Shown: positions 29,119 to 37,745 of the stretch, in pieces | How the letters are laid out: each line of letters starts with the position of its first letter | Position numbering within the stretch: position 1 is the first letter of the stretch | Assembly (NCBI GenBank): GCA_963790965.1 | Contig: CAWBQO010000006.1 | Span: forward strand, 186,001 to 250,000 | From: CAWBQO01 sp963790965 | GTDB taxonomy: Bacteria; Bacteroidota; Rhodothermia; Rhodothermales; DASSAV01 | Length of the DNA stretch: 64,000 nucleotides | Direction: 5' to 3' | Notes under the pieces: generated by a model | Databases searched by the model: none | Told to the model about the DNA's origin: nothing | Seen by the model: the letters and a program-made list of their open reading frames with translations, nothing else | Position numbers and translations under genes: made by a program

Positions 29119-29574
29119 ATGGCGTTCTCCTTCTCCTCCGCCGATCTTGACCGGATCGCTTCCGTCCTCGGCGTATCGGCCTCGCACGACGGCGCGATGG
29201 CGCGGCTCGAGCTTGTACACGAGCAGAGCGGCCGCCGTCTCGCTGTCGAAGTGCATATCGATCTGGCGCTGCCCGCATCCGTTTGCGACGAACAGCCGGG
29301 AAATCTCGTCTCGGTCTACGGATCCTCCTCGTTCATGCAGCTTCAGGGCTGCACCGGCTTCCTGGCAAGTCAGGAACTCGGCGAAGTGATCTTCTTCGCC
29401 AAGCGCAACGGCGTCACGAGCGGATTGGTCATCGAACGTGAAGCCGGATGCTCACTCTTCGCCAACGTTGACGATCGCCTCCTCTCGGCCGACTTCACGC
29501 TGCTTCCCTCTGAGATGGTCATGAGCAGCATTTCACTCTCGATGACCGAGACGATCTTCAACGACCTTCAGTAG
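29119..29574 (+). CDS. Conserved-looking hypothetical protein upstream of ybeY
   Basis: Not recognised. A 151-residue soluble protein without signal peptide or membrane segment, with an amphipathic N-terminus (FSSADLDRIASVLGVS) and alternating strand-like segments (LAVEVHIDLAL, NLVSVYGSSSFMQLQG, EVIFFAKRNGVTSGLVIER). It ends in LSMTETIFNDLQ. Codon use is like that of its neighbours. The stop lies 2 bases before the ybeY ATG, so the two are almost certainly co-transcribed, hinting at a role near RNA maturation or translation. It may be a small beta-rich regulatory domain. Confidence 0.75.
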   Translation: MAFSFSSADLDRIASVLGVSASHDGAMARLELVHEQSGRRLAVEVHIDLALPASVCDEQPGNLVSVYGSSSFMQLQGCTGFLASQELGEVIFFAKRNGVTSGLVIEREAGCSLFANVDDRLLSADFTLLPSEMVMSSISLSMTETIFNDLQ

Positions 29575-29576
29575 CG

Positions 29577-30008
29577 ATGCAGGAAGCGGAGACGGAAGGC
29601 GTGGTGATCGAGACTGATCACCCGACCCTCTCGGTAGATGAGAAGGCGGCGCGAGAGGCCGTACTGCGCGCGCTGCATGGCGAGGGGGCCGAACCCGTCT
29701 CTGTGGGCATCGTCCTCACCGGACACGAGGCCGTTCTCGAGCTTAACCGCGCCTACCTCGATCATGATTACCTCACCGACGTCCTCTCGTTTAACTTGAG
29801 CGAGGACGAGGATCCGCTCAAAATCGACGGCGAAGTGTACGTCGACCTCGACACCGCCGCTGAACGTCACGCGGAGTTCGGCGTGCCCTTTGAAGAAGAG
29901 GTGCTACGCTACATTGTCCACGGCGTCCTCCACCTCATTGGATACACGGACGATTCGCCGGAGGAGAAGGCGTTCATGCAGGAACTCGAAGACCGCTATC
30001 TGCAGTAG
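29577..30008 (+). CDS. ybeY: Endoribonuclease YbeY (rRNA maturation factor)
   Basis: Metal-dependent RNase for 16S rRNA 3'-end maturation and ribosome quality control, 143 aa. Core DYLTDVLSFNLSEDE and the metal site HGVLHLIGYTDDSPEE. The third ligand of the usual HGxLHLxGYDH is not His here (GYTDD), as is common in Bacteroidota members, where an Asp takes that place. It follows the hypothetical gene at 29119 by 2 bases and is convergent with the SGNH hydrolase gene. Confidence 0.93.
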   Translation: MQEAETEGVVIETDHPTLSVDEKAAREAVLRALHGEGAEPVSVGIVLTGHEAVLELNRAYLDHDYLTDVLSFNLSEDEDPLKIDGEVYVDLDTAAERHAEFGVPFEEEVLRYIVHGVLHLIGYTDDSPEEKAFMQELEDRYLQ

Positions 30009-30038
30009 ACGCGAAGCGGCCGTCTGCAGGCAATGCGC

Positions 30039-30722
30039 TCAAGGCACCGGGAGCAAAAAGGGGTCGACCACTTGCTTCCAGATAGCGTATCCCTTCTCGT
30101 TAAGATGCAGGCCGTCTTCGCGAAATAGGTCCGGCCGCGGGTTGCCGTCCATGCCGAGCATGAACTGCGCGGTATCCACAAAAGACAGCCGCGGATCGGC
30201 TTCCGTGTAGGCGCGGATCAAGTTGTTGGTGGTCCTGACTTCATCCATGAGCTGGATGCGCGCAATGCTGGGTTTGATGGCCAGAAAAGCGATGCGCGTG
30301 CGGGGAAGGCTGTCTTGAATGACGGTGACGAGCTCGTGGAACTCCGCGAGGACCTCGGCCGGCGTTAAGCCGTCGGCCAGATCGTTGTCTCCCTCATACA
30401 CGAGCACGAGGCGCGGCTCGTACCGCAGCGCCATGCGGTCCGCGTAATAGACCGCATCGGCCATATGGGAGCCGCCCAGGCCGCGGCGGACGATGTTGTA
30501 CTCCGGGTACGACGCCTCCAGCGTGTTCCACATTCTTACCGAAGACGAGCCGTAGAAGAGGATGCCGCCCGGCTCGGGCATGGCTTTGGCGTCCGCCGCC
30601 TCAAAGGCCTGCACCTCCTGCTCCCAGCGCGTAGGGTCCGGCCGAGCCACACGCTGCGCGGCGACAGGCCACGCGAGATGCACCATGCAGAACACAATCG
30701 CCGTCAGGATCAGCTTTTTCAT
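30039..30722 (-). CDS. Secreted SGNH/GDSL-type hydrolase
   Basis: 227 residues with an N-terminal signal peptide (KKLILTAIVFCMVHLAWPVAAQ). SGNH blocks: nucleophile Ser in ILFYGSSSVRMW, the Gly in VRRGLGGSHMAD, Asn in YEGDNDLADG, and Asp and His in REDGLHLNEKGY. It is likely a periplasmic or secreted esterase acting on acylated carbohydrates or lipids; the substrate is unknown. It follows pnuC on the minus strand by 9 bases, so they may be co-transcribed. Confidence 0.9.
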   Translation of the reverse strand: MKKLILTAIVFCMVHLAWPVAAQRVARPDPTRWEQEVQAFEAADAKAMPEPGGILFYGSSSVRMWNTLEASYPEYNIVRRGLGGSHMADAVYYADRMALRYEPRLVLVYEGDNDLADGLTPAEVLAEFHELVTVIQDSLPRTRIAFLAIKPSIARIQLMDEVRTTNNLIRAYTEADPRLSFVDTAQFMLGMDGNPRPDLFREDGLHLNEKGYAIWKQVVDPFLLPVP

Positions 30723-30731
30723 GTTGCCCGC

Positions 30732-31433
30732 CTATTGAAATGATGAGGGGTATTCGTCCGCCCTTTGCCGTTCGGTGTAGAGACGCCGGAAGTTAAGCAG
30801 TCCGAAAACTGCAAGCACGAGAAATCCGGCATAAAGCACACTCGTAAAGTACAATCCGCGGGATGCGTATAGGGGCACGTAGATAAGATCTACCAGGATC
30901 CAGACGAACCAGTTCTCCACGAGGCGCAGGAGCAAGTAGATCTGTCCGATAAAGCTGAGCGTCGTTGTCAGCGCGTCCCAGAACGGCAAGGCACCCTCGA
31001 CGCTCCGGAGGGTGTACCAGAGGGCGGCATGTGCCGCAACGCCGCCAATGATGGTCAGTAACAAACCCTGCCTCGTAAGTCGGCCAACCGGCTTTTCTTC
31101 ACCGCCTGAGCCTCCTCGCTGCCACACCGCAATGGCGTAGAGGCTCGTCAGGAGATAGAAGCTCTGGATCGCCACTTCGCCAAAAAGGCGTACGCGCCAG
31201 AAAACGACCAGGTAGAGCACGATGCCGACCATGCCTACCCACCAACCCGAGACCCTGTTGCGCGCCAGCAGCCACACGCTCCACGCCGACGTGACCACCG
31301 CCCACGCTTCCGCGTGCGTCAGCGACACCCACCGTAGGTCGAAAAATGGCAAACCCAGAACGATCACGCTGACGAGCGCTGCCCCGATGAGTAGCATTAC
31401 GGCGGGCGTGGACCGGCTGCGCGTCGTCTGCAT
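30732..31433 (-). CDS. pnuC: PnuC-type nicotinamide riboside transporter
   Basis: Seven-helix inner-membrane facilitator for an NAD precursor. Family marks: RNRVSGWWVGMVGIVLYL, EVAIQSFYLLTSLYA, and the conserved C-terminal ENWFVWILVDLIYVPLY. The frame extends to a GTG at 31463, overlapping the metH stop by 7 bases. The ATG at 31433 avoids the overlap and keeps the whole family region, so it is used here; coupling from metH through the upstream GTG remains possible. No TPP-type riboswitch was seen, which favours a nicotinamide riboside over a thiamine role. Confidence 0.88.
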   Translation of the reverse strand: MQTTRSRSTPAVMLLIGAALVSVIVLGLPFFDLRWVSLTHAEAWAVVTSAWSVWLLARNRVSGWWVGMVGIVLYLVVFWRVRLFGEVAIQSFYLLTSLYAIAVWQRGGSGGEEKPVGRLTRQGLLLTIIGGVAAHAALWYTLRSVEGALPFWDALTTTLSFIGQIYLLLRLVENWFVWILVDLIYVPLYASRGLYFTSVLYAGFLVLAVFGLLNFRRLYTERQRADEYPSSFQ

Positions 31434-31456
31434 CGGACTGCTCTTACTCGGATCCG

Positions 31457-34400
31457 TCACCACGAGGCAGGTTCTTCTTGCAGCGGTTCATAGTTGATGC
31501 GCGAAGCAAGCCACCGCTCAACGTCCTCCACCCTCATGCCCTTGCGCGCGGCGTAATCCGCCACCTGATCCGCCCCGACTTCTCCGACGTTGAAGTAATC
31601 AGCATCGGGATGCGCCAGGTAAAAACCGCAGACGGAGGCCGCCGGGTACATGGCGAGGCTTTCCGTCAGGCGAATGCCCGCGGCGTTCTCCGCATCCAGA
31701 AGCTTCCACATTGTCCACTTTTCCGTATGATCCGGACACGCAGGATAGCCGGGAGCGGGCCGAATGCCCCGGTAGCGTTCGCGCACCAGCTCCTCCTGCG
31801 ACATCTTTTCGTCGGCGGCGTAGCCCCAAACCTCACGGCGAACGTGCTCGTGAAGCCACTCAGCGGCCGCCTCCGCCAGCCGGTCCGCCAGCGCCTGCGC
31901 CATGATCGCGCTGTAGTCGTCGTGCTCCTCCTTGAAGGCGTTCACGAGCGCCTCCTGCCCGATGCCCGCCGTAACGGCGAATGCACCGACATAGTCCTGC
32001 CGTCCACTTTCCTTCGGCGCGACGAAATCGGACAAGGCGCGATTGGCGTGCCCTGCACCCTTCTTCGACTGCTGCCGCAGCGTATGAAAGACCGCCTCGA
32101 CACGCCCGTCGTCGTCGTAGACTTCGATGCTATCGCCGGCCGCGGAGGCTGGAAAGAGACCGAACACGGCGTTGGCTTTGAGCAAGCCCTCCTTTATGAT
32201 GCGGTCAAGCAGAAGATTGGCGTCGTCATACAAGCGCCGCGCCTCCTCGCCAATGACCGGATCATCGAACAGGCGCGGGTACTTGCCTTTCATCTCCCAT
32301 GCTATGAAGAACGGGTTCCAGTCGATGTAGGGCCGCAGCCTCTCCAGCGGAATGCCTTCCAGCACGTGTACGCCCGGTTCGCGGGGAGCGGTGATCGGCA
32401 CCGTGTCCCAGTCACTCGCGTAGCGGTTCGCTTTCGCCTCTTGATAAGTCAGGAACGTCGTCCGAGACGTACGCCGGGCGTGGTCTGCACGGACGGCTGC
32501 GTACTCCGCCTCGATGCCTTCCGCAAAAGCAGCGCGCCCTTCTTCCGAAATGAGGTTCGATACGACCGATACGCTCCGCGACGCATCGAGCACATGAACG
32601 ACCGGGCCGCTGTACGCCGGAGCGATCTTTACGGCCGTATGCACCCGCGAGGTTGTCGCGCCGCCGATAAGCAGCGGAACCGTCATCTCTTGCCGCTCCA
32701 TTTCTCGCGCTACGTGAGCCATCTCGTCGAGCGACGGCGTGATGAGGCCGCTCAGGCCGATTACGTCCACCTGCTTCTCCCGCGCTTCCGCCAGAATCCG
32801 GTCCACCGGCACCATCACGCCGAGGTCGATGATCTCGTAGTTATTGCAAGCCAGCACGACCCCGACGATGTTCTTGCCGATGTCGTGAACGTCTCCCTTT
32901 ACCGTCGCGAGGAGCACCCGCGCCTGCGCGCGCGCGGTACTGTTCTCCAGCTTTTCCGCTTCTATGAACGGCGTCAGGCAGGCGACAGACTTTTTCATTA
33001 CGCGAGCGCTCTTGACGACTTGCGGCAGAAACATCTTGCCCGCGCCGAAGAGATCGCCGACCGTGTTCATCCCGTCCATCAGCGGCCCCTCGATGATGGA
33101 CAACGCCGACGGACGTTGTAACCGCGCCTCATCCGTATCCGCTTCGATAAACTCGACGATGCCTTTGACGAGCGCATGCCGCAGCCGCTCTTCGACCGGA
33201 GCCTGCCGCCACGCCTGTTCTGCCGCTGAGTCCACCTTGCGGCCGCCGCGCGAGAGCGTATCCGCGAAGGTGACGAGCCGCTCGGTGGCGTCCGCCCGCC
33301 GGGCGAAGAGCACGTCCTCTACGCGCTCCAGCAGCTCCGGCTCGATCTCCGCGTAGACTTCGAGCTGCCCCGCATTAACGATTCCCATGTCCATTCCCGC
33401 CTGCACGGCGTGGTAGAGGAAGGCCGCGTGCATGGCCTCACGCACCCGGTCATTGCCTCGGAACGAGAAGGAGATGTTGCTGACGCCGCCCGAGACATGC
33501 ACATGGGGCAGATGCTCCTTGATCCAGCGAGTCGCCTCAATGAAGTCTATCGCGTAGCGTTCATGCGCCTCGATGCCGGTCGCTACGGCAAAGATGTTGG
33601 GGTCGAAGATGATGTCCTCGGGTGGAAAGCCGACCTCGTCCACCAGCAGCCGGTAGGCACGCGAACACACGCTCTTCCGCCGTTCGAGGGTGTCTGCCTG
33701 ACCTTGTTCATCGAATGCCATCACAATGGCGGCGGCCCCGTAGCGGCGCAGCAGCCGCGCGTGCTGAAGGAAAGGCTCTTCTCCTTCTTTGAGAGAAATG
33801 GAGTTCACCACCGCCTTTCCCTGCACGCATTTCAAACCGGCTTCGATTACATCCCAGCGGGAGGAGTCCAGCACTAGCGGAACGCGCGCAATGTCCGGCT
33901 CGGTCGCGATCAGGTTCAGAAAGCGCACCATGGCGGCCTCCGAGTCCAGCATCGCCTCGTCCATGTTCACGTCGATCATCTGCGCGCCGCTCTCCACCTG
34001 CTGCCGCGCAACGGACAGGGCTTCCTCGTACTGCTCCTCGCGAATGAGCCGCGCAAAACGCCGCGACCCGGTCACATTCGTGCGTTCGCCGACGTTCACA
34101 AAGTTCATGTGCGGGCGGAGCACGAACGGCTCCAGTCCGCTGAGCCGAAGCATTGGCTCGATCTCAGGCACCGTCCGAGGAGCGATGCCCGAGACGGCCT
34201 CCGCCACCGCGCGAATGTGCTCCGGCGTCGTGCCGCAACAGCCGCCCACGATGTTCAGCAGACCACCTTCAGCAAAATCCTTGATCGTTGCCGCCATGAA
34301 AGCGGGCGTTTCATCATACCCGCCGAAGGCGTTCGGCAAGCCGGCATTTGGATAAAGGCTCGTATGGACGGAGGAGATGCCGGAAAGCTCCTGAAGAAAG

Positions 34401-35167
34401 GTCCGCATCTGCGCGGTTCCAAGCGCGCAGTTCAACCCGACGCTGAGCAGGTTCGGCATGTGGGCAACCGAGATCCAGAACGCTTCCGTCGTTTGGCCGG
34501 AGAGTGTCCGGCCGCTCATGTCGACGATGGTGCCGGAAATCATGACGGGCACCGGTTGCCCTCTGCGCTCGCAGGCCTCCTGGATGGCGAAGAGCGCCGC
34601 CTTGCAGTTGAGCGTGTCGAAAACGGTCTCGACCAGCAGCAAATCGACGCCGCCCTCCAGAAGCGCCTCCACTTGTTCGAGGTAGGCAGCAACCATCCCG
34701 TCGAACGTGACGGCCCGGTAGCCGGGATCGCTCACGTCGGGTGAAATGGACAGGGTCTTGTTCGTCGGCCCCACGGACCCGGCCACAAAGCGAGGTTTTT
34801 CCGGAGTCCGGGCGCTCCATGCCTCCGCCGCTTCCCGGGCCAGCCGTGCCGAGGCAAGGTTCAACTCCCTCGTAATGGCCTGCTGGTCATAATCGGCCAG
34901 GGAGATGGGGTTGGCATTGAACGTATTCGTCTCGACGATGTCCGCCCCCGCTTCAAGGTAGGCCTCATGGATACTGCGGATCAGGTCCGGCTGCGTGATC
35001 GAGAGCAGGTCGTTGTTGCCCTTTAACTCGCAAGCAGACGCGGCAAACTGGTCGCCCCGATAGGCGTCTTCGCCGAGGTTGTGCCGCTGGATCATGGTGC
35101 CCATCGCACCGTCGAGGATCAGAATGCGCTGCTTGAGAAGGTCTTTGAGCTTGGAGGCGGAGTTCAT
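31457..35167 (-). CDS. metH: Cobalamin-dependent methionine synthase
   Basis: Full four-module enzyme (1236 aa) that moves methyl from methyltetrahydrofolate to homocysteine. In order: homocysteine module with zinc cysteines in SVGLNCALG and GGCCGTTPEH; pterin-binding module (NVGERTNVTGSRRFARLI); cobalamin cap and binding module with the lower-ligand His in DVHDIGKNIVG; and the reactivation module with PAPGYPACPDHTEKW. Length and order are normal for the single-polypeptide form. It implies B12 uptake or synthesis. No cobalamin or SAM riboswitch was recognised in the 78 bases upstream, only a small hairpin. Confidence 0.97.
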   Translation of the reverse strand: MNSASKLKDLLKQRILILDGAMGTMIQRHNLGEDAYRGDQFAASACELKGNNDLLSITQPDLIRSIHEAYLEAGADIVETNTFNANPISLADYDQQAITRELNLASARLAREAAEAWSARTPEKPRFVAGSVGPTNKTLSISPDVSDPGYRAVTFDGMVAAYLEQVEALLEGGVDLLLVETVFDTLNCKAALFAIQEACERRGQPVPVMISGTIVDMSGRTLSGQTTEAFWISVAHMPNLLSVGLNCALGTAQMRTFLQELSGISSVHTSLYPNAGLPNAFGGYDETPAFMAATIKDFAEGGLLNIVGGCCGTTPEHIRAVAEAVSGIAPRTVPEIEPMLRLSGLEPFVLRPHMNFVNVGERTNVTGSRRFARLIREEQYEEALSVARQQVESGAQMIDVNMDEAMLDSEAAMVRFLNLIATEPDIARVPLVLDSSRWDVIEAGLKCVQGKAVVNSISLKEGEEPFLQHARLLRRYGAAAIVMAFDEQGQADTLERRKSVCSRAYRLLVDEVGFPPEDIIFDPNIFAVATGIEAHERYAIDFIEATRWIKEHLPHVHVSGGVSNISFSFRGNDRVREAMHAAFLYHAVQAGMDMGIVNAGQLEVYAEIEPELLERVEDVLFARRADATERLVTFADTLSRGGRKVDSAAEQAWRQAPVEERLRHALVKGIVEFIEADTDEARLQRPSALSIIEGPLMDGMNTVGDLFGAGKMFLPQVVKSARVMKKSVACLTPFIEAEKLENSTARAQARVLLATVKGDVHDIGKNIVGVVLACNNYEIIDLGVMVPVDRILAEAREKQVDVIGLSGLITPSLDEMAHVAREMERQEMTVPLLIGGATTSRVHTAVKIAPAYSGPVVHVLDASRSVSVVSNLISEEGRAAFAEGIEAEYAAVRADHARRTSRTTFLTYQEAKANRYASDWDTVPITAPREPGVHVLEGIPLERLRPYIDWNPFFIAWEMKGKYPRLFDDPVIGEEARRLYDDANLLLDRIIKEGLLKANAVFGLFPASAAGDSIEVYDDDGRVEAVFHTLRQQSKKGAGHANRALSDFVAPKESGRQDYVGAFAVTAGIGQEALVNAFKEEHDDYSAIMAQALADRLAEAAAEWLHEHVRREVWGYAADEKMSQEELVRERYRGIRPAPGYPACPDHTEKWTMWKLLDAENAAGIRLTESLAMYPAASVCGFYLAHPDADYFNVGEVGADQVADYAARKGMRVEDVERWLASRINYEPLQEEPASW

Positions 35168-35176
35168 GCGCTACAG

Positions 35177-35193
35177 GTGGACGGTAAGTCCAC
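35177..35193 (-). promoter_or_regulatory. Small hairpin next to the metH start
   Basis: GTGGAC, 5-base loop, GTCCAC: a perfect 6-bp inverted repeat ending 10 bases upstream of the metH ATG, where it could cover the ribosome-binding region. Candidate only. Confidence 0.3.
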
Positions 35194-35245
35194 TTCAACA
35201 AAAGGGTAACGGGTGACGTATGGGCCGGCGGCCGCAGCGGCAAGC

Positions 35246-36016
35246 CTATGAACGCAGAAAGTGCAACACGGTCCGGGCAAATGGCTCCGGCACATCGGCG
35301 TGGATCCAGTGCCCGGCCCCTTTGAGCGTCACGAGAGTGGAGAGAGGAAAAAGGCGTTTGATGCCCGCCCGGTCTTCATCCTGAACGTAGTTCGAACGTT
35401 CGCCGCGGATGAAAAGGGCGGGCTTGTCGAATGGCGTCTCGCTCTCGATCTCCACCATGAGTTCCGGGTAGTGACGAACAATGGCGTCGAGATTCATGCC
35501 CCACGCCCACCGCTGCGCAGCCTTATCAAAGACGAGGTTCTTGAGCAGGAACTGCCGGATGGGCAGGGATTCAATGCGCCTCGCCAGCGCCTCATCCGCA
35601 TCCGAGCGCGAACCAACTGCCGAGAGGTCGACCGACATGAGCGCGTCGAGTATGGCGTCGTGATGCGGGTCGTACGCTCTCGGCGCTATGTCCACGACCA
35701 CCAGCTTCTCCACCCGCGCAGGGCGCGTGAGCGCAAAGTGCATGGCGGCCTTGCCACCCATGCTGTGCCCGAGCATATGCGCCGAGCGGATCTCGAGACG
35801 GTCCATGAGCTTTTCCAGGTCGGAAGCCATGGACGGGTAGTCGAGCAGCGGATCGTGCGGCGAGCGGCCGTGGTTGCGCTGGTCCACGGCGATGACCTGA
35901 AAATGCTTCCCGAACTCCTTCGACGCGAGTGTATGCCAGTTGCCACTCGACCCGAGCAAACCGTGAAGGACGATCAGCGCCGGCCCCGCCCCGTAGGTCT
36001 TACAGTATAAATCCAT
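35246..36016 (-). CDS. Alpha/beta-fold hydrolase (YbfF-like esterase)
   Basis: 256-residue single-domain hydrolase. Oxyanion region LIVLHGLLGSSGNW, DQRNHGRSPHD, nucleophile elbow GHSMGG, and the catalytic His in GAGHWIHAD. The order and spacing are like the YbfF group, which acts on short acyl esters. No signal peptide, so cytoplasmic. It lies 78 bases upstream of metH on the same strand, with no functional link evident. Confidence 0.9.
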   Translation of the reverse strand: MDLYCKTYGAGPALIVLHGLLGSSGNWHTLASKEFGKHFQVIAVDQRNHGRSPHDPLLDYPSMASDLEKLMDRLEIRSAHMLGHSMGGKAAMHFALTRPARVEKLVVVDIAPRAYDPHHDAILDALMSVDLSAVGSRSDADEALARRIESLPIRQFLLKNLVFDKAAQRWAWGMNLDAIVRHYPELMVEIESETPFDKPALFIRGERSNYVQDEDRAGIKRLFPLSTLVTLKGAGHWIHADVPEPFARTVLHFLRS

Positions 36017-36108
36017 GTTCTCTCGCTCTGCTGCGGTACTGCAGCGCGTAGAACAGGGCGGGACGTAAAAGGATTCGCAAGGGGGCCGGCGGAGGCTTTC
36101 TCAAAGGA

Positions 36109-36534
36109 TTACCGCTCCTCCTCCCCCTCATACGGATGAGGGCCTTCCTGCCCGCTGCCATCTACCGAAAGATCGGTCATGCCATTCCCGTCGCGAAAGT
36201 CGTAATCCGGCAGGCACTCTTCTTTAATGAACGAGACGGCTTCATGCAAGGAAGCGATAAACTTGACGAAGTCTTCCTTATAGAGAAAGATCTTGTGCTT
36301 CTCGAAGCGAGAATCGTCGAGGCGCTTGCTCTCGGTGATGGTCAGAAAGTAGTCGCCGCCGCTGCGCGTGTTCTTGACGTCGAAGAAATAGGTCCGTTTG
36401 CCGGCGGGGACGCGAATGGAGTAAACCTCATGCCGATACCCCGCCTCCTCCTGCCCGTACCCGCGATTTCCTTGCTCATCTGCACCGTTCCCGGAGCTTC
36501 TTTGCCCATTTTGCCCGTCCAAACTCATCTTCAC
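36109..36534 (-). CDS. PUR-domain (DUF3276) nucleic-acid-binding protein
   Basis: 141-residue protein built around one PUR repeat, the Bacteroidota relative of eukaryotic PUR-alpha. Core residues about 33-110: HEVYSIRVPAGKRTYFFDVK, GGDYFLTITESKR, FEKHKIFLYKEDF. It has a polar N-terminal tail rich in Gly, Gln and Asn and an acidic C-terminus (GPHPYEGEEER). Such proteins bind single-stranded DNA or RNA as dimers; their role in bacteria is poorly known. A candidate promoter (TTGCAT at 36645-36640, 19-base spacer, TATTGT at 36620-36615) and a palindrome at the expected start of transcription lie upstream. Confidence 0.88.
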   Translation of the reverse strand: MKMSLDGQNGQRSSGNGADEQGNRGYGQEEAGYRHEVYSIRVPAGKRTYFFDVKNTRSGGDYFLTITESKRLDDSRFEKHKIFLYKEDFVKFIASLHEAVSFIKEECLPDYDFRDGNGMTDLSVDGSGQEGPHPYEGEEER

Positions 36535-36593
36535 ACCTGTCGCGCAGCCGCCGCCTGTTTGTACATCTTCCCCGGCTCGCCGTCCGGCACATC

Positions 36594-36611
36594 TGTAACG
36601 CCCTCGTTACA
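36594..36611. promoter_or_regulatory. Candidate operator palindrome upstream of the PUR gene
   Basis: TGTAACG-CCCT-CGTTACA, two perfect 7-base arms with a 4-base spacer. It lies 60 bases upstream of the PUR-domain gene and just downstream of a -10-like TATTGT, so it would overlap the start of transcription, a common place for a repressor site. Confidence 0.45.
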
Positions 36612-36717
36612 CTAACAATATCCGAAAGCCTGCAGGCAAATGCAACCGCTACGGCAGCAGCGGACGAAAAGCCCTTCCACTTTTCTTCCCCTCCGGCAAG
36701 CAGCACGCCGGCGGGTT

Positions 36718-37548
36718 CTACTGCGCCTCCGTCCGCAGCGCAAGCCTGATGAGCCGCGACAGATGCGTCCTCACCTTTGCGCCGACTTCGAGCACCTCGT
36801 CGTGCGCAAGCGGAACCGCCGAGAGTCCGGCGGCGGGGTTGGTGATCGTAGAGATGCCGAGCACGCGCATTCCGGCGTATCGCGCCTGAATGACCTCCGG
36901 CACCGTGCTCATGCCGACAGCGTCCGCCCCCAGGCGAGCGAACGCGCGAATCTCGGCAGGCGTCTCGTAGCTGGGCCCGCTGGTCCAGATGTAAACCCCT
37001 CGCTGCGTGGGAATGCCTTCGGCGAGCGCAGCCGCCTCGGCGCGCCTGAGCCATGCCGGATCATAGGGAGCCGACATATCCGGGAAGCGCGGCCCCTCCC
37101 CTTCGTTTGGCCCCACCAGCGGGTTCTGAAAAGCGAGGTTGATGTGGTCGGTGATGAACATCAACGTGCCGGGCGGAAACCCGGGGTTGATCCCACCCGC
37201 AGCATTCGTCACGATCAGGCTCTCGGCCCCGAGTGCGCGCGCGAGGCGGATCGGGAAGACGACGGAGTCGATGGAATGCCCTTCGTAGAAATGAACCCGC
37301 CCTTTGATGAAGAGCACCGTCCTCTCTTCAAGCTTCCCAAAGACCAGTTCGCCCGAGTGCCCGACCACCGTCGAGGCGGGATAGCCGGGGATGCCGGTCG
37401 TGGGAAGGACCCTCGCGTCCTCGGCCGAATCGGCAAGGTGTCCGAGACCGGAGCCAAGCACGAGCGCGACCTCAGGCCGCCGACCCTCGACGGCCCGAAC
37501 GGCTTCCACTGCCTGACTGAGAACGTTGGTTTCGTTAGCTGATTTCAT
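36718..37548 (-). CDS. punA: Purine nucleoside phosphorylase
   Basis: Trimeric-class PNP (276 aa) that cleaves guanosine or inosine to base and ribose 1-phosphate in purine salvage. Family marks: VALVLGSGLGHLAD, VVGHSGELVFGKL, the phosphate-site run FIKGRVHFYEGH, VTNAAGGINPGF, and YIWTSGPSYETPAEIRAF with VGMSTVPEVIQAR. Complete. The MITE-like element copy 4 lies 14 bases upstream of its ATG, so this gene's promoter must be in or beyond the element. Confidence 0.95.
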   Translation of the reverse strand: MKSANETNVLSQAVEAVRAVEGRRPEVALVLGSGLGHLADSAEDARVLPTTGIPGYPASTVVGHSGELVFGKLEERTVLFIKGRVHFYEGHSIDSVVFPIRLARALGAESLIVTNAAGGINPGFPPGTLMFITDHINLAFQNPLVGPNEGEGPRFPDMSAPYDPAWLRRAEAAALAEGIPTQRGVYIWTSGPSYETPAEIRAFARLGADAVGMSTVPEVIQARYAGMRVLGISTITNPAAGLSAVPLAHDEVLEVGAKVRTHLSRLIRLALRTEAQ

Positions 37549-37562
37549 AAGAACAGACGTTT

Positions 37563-37732
37563 AGGAGGCTGTTGATAAACTATCGAGGGAAGTATCACAG
37601 ATTTACGGGGCGATGTAAGTGACGGGTAGGGCCTAACACCTCATTGAATCCTATTCAAGGGGAGGTTGCATTGGCACTCTGGTCCATAGAGTCAGCTACA
37701 TACGGCGCGTTCTGTTATTTTAACTGCCTCTT
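37563..37732 (+). mobile_element. MITE-like element, copy 4
   Basis: Starts AGGAGGCTGTTGATAAACTA and ends TAACTGCCTCTT, an inverted repeat with four mismatches. The inner order equals that of copy 2: CTGTTGATAAACTATCGA, GGGCCTAACACC, AGGGGAGGTTGC, GTCAGCTACATACGGCGCG. About 170 bases with no gene. It sits between the divergent-facing 5' end of punA and the 3' end of the SpoIIE phosphatase gene, so any insertion left both reading frames whole. Confidence 0.75.
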
Positions 37733-37745
37733 CGCTATTGGCACA

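Noticed and set aside
31478..33121. 547-residue plus-strand open frame
   Set aside because: Antisense to the C-terminal half of metH; no motif.
35168..35245. Cobalamin or SAM riboswitch before metH
   Set aside because: The gap is only 78 bases and lacks a B12-box or SAM-aptamer pattern; only a 6-bp hairpin is present.
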